From Betaproteobacteria bacterium (GTDB lineage Bacteria > Pseudomonadota > Gammaproteobacteria > Burkholderiales > SG8-39): 56,576 nucleotides of DNA. Location of the stretch: contig CANKMT010000027.1 of assembly GCA_947482825.1 (NCBI GenBank), forward strand, positions 1 through 56,576, in the 5' to 3' direction. The notes under the pieces are model-generated. The model had not been told where the DNA came from. It ran no database searches and saw nothing but the letters and a program-made list of their open reading frames with translations. The position numbers and the translations under genes were made by a program. Shown here in pieces: positions 51,959 through 56,576 of the stretch (positions are counted from its first letter, which is position 1; every line of letters begins with the position of its first letter).

Positions 51959-52909
51959 TCACTGCCGCTCGATCTCGAGTATCGCGAGGCTGATATGCCT
52001 GCCAACCGCCGCGTCGAATCCATGCCAGTGCCGGAATTTTGCGAGCTTTTCAACGATCGCAGCCTTCATTTCGAAGTCCGCTTTACCCGTGTCGTATTCG
52101 ATCCTGACCGCATCGAACAAAGTCTGTAAGTATTCTCTTTGGGCTGTCAGCAAACCACGCCCGCCGGTCTTGCCGTGTCCGGGCACAATGGTTTTCGCGG
52201 GCACCGAAACGGCGCGATCGATCGCGCGAATAGTGCCCTGGAACAGCCCGTCATCCATCCGCGCAACGCGACCGTTGAGAACGATATCGCCGGTGAACAG
52301 GATGCCGCCGTCGACTTCGATCATCAGGTCGGTTTTGCTGTGTGCGTCGTTGACCGAATGCACTTTGAAACGGCGCTCGCCGACCTTGAATAGCTGGCCA
52401 TCGGCGGCGGCGACCGTCGGAATATGGGCGCGGGTGCCATCGGTGTAGCCCTCCGTCAGCCGCGACATGAGCGCGACCCAGCTTTGCGCTTCGCCGGCGT
52501 GGGCTTTGGCGATCATATCGGGATGCGCAACGAGCTTCGCCTGTGGCCAAACTTCGAGAATCGCATGATTGCCGAGCCAGTGGTCGCCATGAATGTGCGT
52601 GGTAAAAACATGCGTAACGGGTTTGCCGGTGATTTTTCCGATTTCCTTCAATACCCTGCGCCCGGCCTGCACGCTCGAACCCGGGTCGATCACCACCACC
52701 CCGTCGCGGGTAACTATCCACGCCGGATTGTTCATGAATCCCTGATTGGCGACCGAAGGCTCGCCAAGCGGGCCGGTCATGACAAAAACGTTGGCGGCGA
52801 CTTCGTCTACGGGATAGCTGCCGATTACGTCATTCGGCGCGGCGTGAAGGGAAGCGCCGAGGGGAGCGCTCAGTGCGGCGATGAAGAGCCAGCGGCCAGT
52901 GCGTCGCAT
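51959..52909 (-). CDS. Exported metallo-beta-lactamase-fold protein in the sox operon, second copy
   Basis: A 316-aa protein with signal peptide (WLFIAALSAPLGASLHA) and the metal motif TTHIHGDHWLGNHA, later LFTGDIVLNGR and PGHGK. It lies between soxX and soxB. ATG 52909 has GGGGAC upstream; a GTG at 52933 overlapping the soxX stop would add eight residues ahead of the signal peptide and is less likely. Similar to SoxH or persulfide-dioxygenase-like hydrolases, but no sulfur substrate can be assigned from sequence alone. Confidence 0.8.
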   Translation of the reverse strand: MRRTGRWLFIAALSAPLGASLHAAPNDVIGSYPVDEVAANVFVMTGPLGEPSVANQGFMNNPAWIVTRDGVVVIDPGSSVQAGRRVLKEIGKITGKPVTHVFTTHIHGDHWLGNHAILEVWPQAKLVAHPDMIAKAHAGEAQSWVALMSRLTEGYTDGTRAHIPTVAAADGQLFKVGERRFKVHSVNDAHSKTDLMIEVDGGILFTGDIVLNGRVARMDDGLFQGTIRAIDRAVSVPAKTIVPGHGKTGGRGLLTAQREYLQTLFDAVRIEYDTGKADFEMKAAIVEKLAKFRHWHGFDAAVGRHISLAILEIERQ

Positions 52910-52932
52910 GTCCCCAAAAATTCCAATCTTCA

Positions 52933-53565
52933 CTATTTCTTGTTGACCGGGGACTGCGGATCGACGAGATAGGCGACCACGTGCGTGATCTGCTCAGGCG
53001 TGAGAAAGCCATTGTGTCCCAGGCGCGGCATGTTCGAGCATGGGAAGTAGGCCCACGCGTTGTAGATCTTCTCGTAGGTGTATTTGACGACGGCGTCGGA
53101 GCTGCCGCGCTGCGCGCCGTAACCGGTCAGGCTCGGCCCCACATTGCCGACGTTTACGTCTTGCGGGTCGAGCGCGTGGCAGTTGACGCACAAACCCCCG
53201 TTTTCCTTCATTTTCTCGACCTGCCCGCCGCGAATGCGCAAGCCCGCGCCGTCGGCGGCGAGCTTTGCACCGGCCTTCCAGTCCCCGGCGAGCTTGCCGG
53301 AAGCGGGATACTTGAACGATGCCTGCGAAGTCTGAACGACCTGCGCGGCCTGTTCGGGGGAGAGTTTTGCGTCCCCGACGATGCTGCAGGTCCGCTGTGC
53401 CGGGTCCTGCATTGCGCGTCGGGTGAGCGTTTCCGGCATTCCGGGGAATGCCTCCTTCACCATCTGTTCCGCGCTGGATCGGGTTTCATCCGCATCCGGA
53501 AACGACGCGCAGCCGACAGCGACGACCACCGGAGCGAAGACCATTGCCAGTTTGATGGCTTTCAT
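52933..53565 (-). CDS. soxX: SoxX cytochrome c, apparently lipid-anchored
   Basis: A 210-aa monoheme cytochrome. Heme site CVNCH (126-130), distal Met in PCSNMPRLGHNGFLT (Met179). The N terminus ends in VVVAVGCASF, a plausible lipobox with lipid Cys19, so this SoxX may be membrane-tethered. SoxAX couples thiosulfate to SoxY. Long N-terminal region before the heme domain, typical of the larger SoxX type. ATG 53565. Confidence 0.9.
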   Translation of the reverse strand: MKAIKLAMVFAPVVVAVGCASFPDADETRSSAEQMVKEAFPGMPETLTRRAMQDPAQRTCSIVGDAKLSPEQAAQVVQTSQASFKYPASGKLAGDWKAGAKLAADGAGLRIRGGQVEKMKENGGLCVNCHALDPQDVNVGNVGPSLTGYGAQRGSSDAVVKYTYEKIYNAWAYFPCSNMPRLGHNGFLTPEQITHVVAYLVDPQSPVNKK

Positions 53566-53575
53566 GTCGCCTCCG

Positions 53576-54385
53576 TTAGCGGCGAACGCCGGGGAGCTGG
53601 ATGACGCCCCCCTTCGCGCGACCATTGAGGTAGCTCGTCAATGCGACGGACGTGTCGGACGCGAAGCCGAGATCGGCCTGCCGCATCTGCCAGTTGCAGT
53701 CGTAGAGCCGATGCTGCATGGTCCTGACACTGGCCTGCGTCCCGCGGTAGGCCGGCCATCCGGTGCTCACCACCATTTGCATCTGCTTCGGGTCCATCAT
53801 GTTGGGGAGATCCTGCAGCCGGACGCGCTTGCCGTCCTCCGTATGGCAGGTCGCGCAGGAGAAGTCGAGCGGCCCGCTGCGGCGAAAAAAGAGGTATTCG
53901 CCCGACTTGTAGAACTCACGCTCCTTCGCGTGCGCGAGCGGCATGTCCATTTGCATGCGATTCGATTTCGAGCCCACGTAGCTCACAAGGGCTTCCATGT
54001 CCGAGTCCCGGTCAGGGGTGCCGAAACGGTTCCGGATGATGTCCTCGCGCTTGAAGCCCTGCAGCTCGACCATACACGTCATGAGACGCGACTCGAGGTC
54101 CTGCACTTTGTCGGTGTCGGCGAAATATCGCGGCAGTTGCGCAAACGCGCCGGCCACCTTGCCCGGGCCGAGCCCGAGATCGCAGCGCTCGAGCGATGCC
54201 CCTTTGGGTCCGCGCTTCTCCGCGAACAGGCGCTCGCCGCGTTGCGCCCACAGCTCGCCCGGATTGTCTTCGGCGAGCATCTGGCGTCCGATCGCGAGCG
54301 CGTCTGCACTATTCTGGGCGCTCAGCGGCACGGCAGCGCAAAACAGCGCGGCAGCCGTCAAACCGGCGTACACGGATCTGGTCAT
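53576..54385 (-). CDS. soxA: SoxA cytochrome c (single heme type)
   Basis: A 269-aa exported cytochrome: signal peptide AGLTAAALFCAAVPLSAQ, one heme motif CATCH (177-181) and the active-site Cys230 in LYDCNWQMRQ, which carries the cysteine-persulfide heme ligand. Cys68 and Cys104 probably form the disulfide that replaces the lost second heme. Pairs with SoxX encoded 10 bp downstream. Confidence 0.94.
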   Translation of the reverse strand: MTRSVYAGLTAAALFCAAVPLSAQNSADALAIGRQMLAEDNPGELWAQRGERLFAEKRGPKGASLERCDLGLGPGKVAGAFAQLPRYFADTDKVQDLESRLMTCMVELQGFKREDIIRNRFGTPDRDSDMEALVSYVGSKSNRMQMDMPLAHAKEREFYKSGEYLFFRRSGPLDFSCATCHTEDGKRVRLQDLPNMMDPKQMQMVVSTGWPAYRGTQASVRTMQHRLYDCNWQMRQADLGFASDTSVALTSYLNGRAKGGVIQLPGVRR

Positions 54386-54427
54386 GTCACCTCCTCAGAT
54401 TGCTTTCTTACAGTTCGCGTGCCCCCC

Positions 54428-54748
54428 TCAGGAGGGAGCTGCAACCGTTGTCTCGTCGGTTCGCTTGTCGCCTTTGTTGTCGGTCCAGGTGACCGAGATC
54501 TTGTCTCCGGCTTTCGCTCCCTTCACGCGCAACCCGAGAAATGGATCGCGCGAAATGGCCTGGCTCCATTGCGCCTCGAGTACCGTCTTGCCGTTATGGT
54601 TGACGGTCACGCTTTGTATGAAGTGAACCGGAACGATCTCGCCCTTGGCGTCCTTGCGCGTACCGGTTTCCATCGGGTGGCGCATCAGGATGCGCACGTC
54701 CGCCACGTCGCCTTGCAGCGTCGCACGGAGTCTCATGGGTTCGGACAT
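54428..54748 (-). CDS. soxZ: SoxZ sulfur-carrier partner
   Basis: A 106-aa immunoglobulin-like protein without signal sequence; it is exported with SoxY by Tat piggy-back. Motifs: MRLRATLQGDVADVRILMRH and KAGDKISVTWTDNKGD. It starts at ATG 54748, 50 bp after soxY. Confidence 0.94.
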   Translation of the reverse strand: MSEPMRLRATLQGDVADVRILMRHPMETGTRKDAKGEIVPVHFIQSVTVNHNGKTVLEAQWSQAISRDPFLGLRVKGAKAGDKISVTWTDNKGDKRTDETTVAAPS

Positions 54749-54798
54749 GGTGGCTGACTCTCCTCAGAACGTCATCGGGACCGGCGCCGAAATCGGAC

Positions 54799-55266
54799 TT
54801 AACCGCACCCGCCGACGGTGATCTTGATTTCTTTCTTGGTGACGAAATACTTGCCGTCGGCCTTGACCACCGCCCACACATCGGAGGTCTGGCCCATCTT
54901 GACGCGAGTCGAGACATAGCTGTCGGCGCCGGCGGCGATGCCGAAGGTCGCCGCGAGCGGGAACGGGTTTTTCTCCGCCACGATGGAAATGCTTTCGGTT
55001 TTTGGGATCTTGCTCGTGACGGCGATTGGCACCACCGCGCCGTTTTCGGCGATGTCGGGCGCGGTGATCACGATGTCCTTGGAGGCAACCGCGTTGGTGG
55101 CCCCCAGCGACTTCATGGCGTCGGCGAGCGCTTTCGACTCGAAGCCTTCCTTGTTCCAGGCCGCAGACCAGGCATTGCCGCTTGCGAGCAGCCCTGAAGC
55201 GGCGGCGACCACCAGCGCGCCCGCTCCGCCTGTCAGCTTGAGAAATGCTCTGCGAAATTCGTTCAT
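54799..55266 (-). CDS. soxY: SoxY sulfur carrier
   Basis: A 155-aa carrier with Tat-like signal (FRRAFLKLTGGAGALVVAAA) and C-terminal sulfur-binding arm ending KITVGGCG. The usual tail is GGCGG; here it is one Gly shorter, leaving Cys154 as the penultimate residue. It begins the soxYZAX run. ATG 55266 with AGGTGG upstream. Confidence 0.94.
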   Translation of the reverse strand: MNEFRRAFLKLTGGAGALVVAAASGLLASGNAWSAAWNKEGFESKALADAMKSLGATNAVASKDIVITAPDIAENGAVVPIAVTSKIPKTESISIVAEKNPFPLAATFGIAAGADSYVSTRVKMGQTSDVWAVVKADGKYFVTKKEIKITVGGCG

Positions 55267-55620
55267 GATTCCACCTCCGTTCCCGAATGTTGAAAACGCC
55301 GGGTGTCAGCCCGGGCCGTTGCTATTGCTTCCACGGCACCGGCTCTTTCAACCGTTGACCATGCTAAGGGACCCCGACAGGTCCGTCCAGAAAGGGAAAT
55401 CAATTGGTTCATAAGAAAAAACTCAAATCCCCGCATACCGCGGATTTCGTTTTTTTCGACCATGTGAAGAGAGAAGGTGAAATTGTAAGGCCGCAATCTG
55501 TTTTGACGCCTCGCGTCGTGCCCCTGCGCAACGGGTTGAACGACCTCTATGAAGAGGGCGCGAGGCGCCGATGTTGCGATGCGGCAGCCGTTTCCTGCCG
55601 CCCCGGTAGAATGCCCTCCG
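55267..55620. other. Intergenic region between soxY and an M20 peptidase gene
   Basis: No gene is supported in these 354 bp; one plus-strand frame at 55404-55631 has no recognisable content. It must hold the sox promoter (minus strand) and the peptidase promoter (plus strand), with no clear hexamers. A hairpin GCGGCAG-N7-CTGCCGC lies at 55581-55601, and TAGAAT at 55607-55612 could be a -10 element for the peptidase gene. Confidence 0.5.
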
Positions 55621-56576
55621 ATGAACGATAAAGACGAAATCGAGTTGACGCGCGATTTGCTTCAACTCGACACGATCAATCCGCCGGGCGACGAGCGCAA
55701 GTGCGCGCACCGCATCGGACGCCTGCTGCAGGACTGGGGCTATGCGGTGGAATTTTACGAGCACGTCGAAAAGCGCACGAGCGTCATCGCGCGGCTCGGC
55801 GGCTCGGATGCAAAGTCACCCCTGTGCCTGACCGGTCATATCGATACGGTGCCCTTGGGCGCCGCACGCTGGTCCCGGGACCCGTTCGCGGGTGAGACCG
55901 ACGGCGACAAGCTCTACGGGCGCGGCTCCTCGGACATGAAGGCGGGAGTGGCCGGCATGCTGCTGGCCGCAAAGAACCTCGCGCAATACCTGCGCCCGAC
56001 CGCCGGCGTCGTGCTGGTGCTCACTGCAGCGGAAGAGGGCGGCTGCATCGGGTCGAAGCACATGATCCAGGTCGAAGGCCTGCTCGGCCGCGCGGGAGCA
56101 ATGGTCGTGGGCGAGCCCACGTCCAACTACCCGGCGGTGGGGCACAAGGGTTCGATGAAGTTCTGGGCAAAGTTCCGCGGCGTCACGGCGCATGGTTCGA
56201 TGCCGCACCTCGGTGTCAATGCGATCTACAAGGCTGCGCATGCGGCGTCCATGCTTGAAAAGTTCGAGTTCCATGACCATCCGCACCCCGTGATGGGCGG
56301 CCCGTCGCTCAACGTCGGCACTTTCCACGCCGGCCAGACCATCAACTCAGTGCCCGACGAAGCCGTGCTTGGCGTGGACGTGCGTTCGATCGTCGGGATG
56401 GAGCACGCAGCGGTGCTCGGCCGCCTGCGCGAAATGCTGGGAGAGGAGGTGGAGCTCGACGTGTTCCAGGACATGCCGGCCGTGTGGACCGAGCCCGAGC
56501 ACGAATGGATGCAGCGCATTTTCTCGATCTGCGCGAAAACCTTGGGCGAAAAGCCCGAGCCGCGCACCGTCAGCTA
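55621..56576 (+). CDS. M20-family metallopeptidase (ArgE/DapE-like), cut by window end
   Basis: ATG 55621 opens a frame that runs off the right edge (318 codons seen). It begins MNDKDEIELTRDLLQLDTIN and has LTGHIDTVPLG (first metal His/Asp), YGRGSSDMKAG (bridging Asp), TAAEEGGCIGSKH (catalytic Glu-Glu), GEPTSNYPAVGHKG and FRGVTAHGSMPHLGVNA (dimerisation lid). These are the motifs of ArgE/DapE/CPG2 di-zinc amidohydrolases. Substrate (acetylornithine, succinyl-DAP or another amide) cannot be told. Divergent from sox and probably unrelated. Confidence 0.88.
   Translation, partial: MNDKDEIELTRDLLQLDTINPPGDERKCAHRIGRLLQDWGYAVEFYEHVEKRTSVIARLGGSDAKSPLCLTGHIDTVPLGAARWSRDPFAGETDGDKLYGRGSSDMKAGVAGMLLAAKNLAQYLRPTAGVVLVLTAAEEGGCIGSKHMIQVEGLLGRAGAMVVGEPTSNYPAVGHKGSMKFWAKFRGVTAHGSMPHLGVNAIYKAAHAASMLEKFEFHDHPHPVMGGPSLNVGTFHAGQTINSVPDEAVLGVDVRSIVGMEHAAVLGRLREMLGEEVELDVFQDMPAVWTEPEHEWMQRIFSICAKTLGEKPEPRTVS

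Noticed and set aside
55404..55631. Possible 75-aa gene between soxY and the peptidase gene
   Set aside because: No ribosome site, no family match, and it overlaps the peptidase start.

Overview
The window comes from a GC-rich, Gram-negative chemolithoautotroph, most likely a betaproteobacterial sulfur oxidizer. That is an inference from gene content: red-type RuBisCO with cbbX, a reverse Dsr operon, a cytoplasmic SoeABC-type sulfite dehydrogenase, and soxYZAX plus soxB with no soxCD. This set implies oxidation of reduced sulfur through stored or carrier-bound sulfur to sulfite and sulfate, driving the Calvin cycle. No rRNA, tRNA or CRISPR array was seen.

Layout. 0-7.8 kb is scarred. It holds an IS66-like transposase tail abutting a decapitated dsrE2, a 145-bp MITE-like element, a FadL-type porin gene with an in-frame TGA, an SCP2-like periplasmic protein, a YeiH-family anion exporter with a 40-aa companion, a UspA-like protein, and a mosaic of four truncated genes joined at two breakpoints. 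The second breakpoint beheads a SorA-type sulfite dehydrogenase but leaves its diheme cytochrome intact. 7.8-14.7 kb carries dsrE-like-soeCBA (minus strand), a metallophosphoesterase remnant, a TauE-type exporter and a rhodanese. 14.8-21.7 kb is cbbR divergent from cbbLSXYFP, ending in a degraded cbbA remnant.

21.8-27.9 kb holds two tight convergent operons. The plus strand has Sel1, a 107-aa unknown, two different 2OG-Fe(II) dioxygenases, a 97-aa unknown and an S24-fold protein. The minus strand has a TauD-like dioxygenase, a helical-repeat protein, a Cas6/Cmx6-like RAMP protein and a cysteine-free DsrC paralogue. No CRISPR is present. I consider this the best candidate for an undescribed system.

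28.2-40.9 kb is the contiguous operon dsrABEFHCMKLJOPN, then a second DsrC-like gene and dsrR. 41.0-47.9 kb holds a NarXL-like two-component system, an HTH-ferredoxin-reductase fusion, cysG (siroheme for DsrAB), a CMD-Rieske fusion, a thioredoxin-fold protein, and a DsrE-like remnant beside a DsrE-like lipoprotein gene. 48.0-55.3 kb is the sox cluster on the minus strand (soxYZAX, MBL protein, soxB, TsuA/SoxT-like transporter, MBL protein). The window ends inside an M20 peptidase gene.

Integration. Sox and the transporter feed thiosulfate sulfur. DsrEFH/DsrC relay persulfide to DsrAB, with DsrMKJOP and DsrL handling electrons. SoeABC finishes sulfite oxidation, TauE and YeiH may export sulfite or sulfate, CysG and DsrN make siroheme(amide), and the cbb operon fixes CO2.
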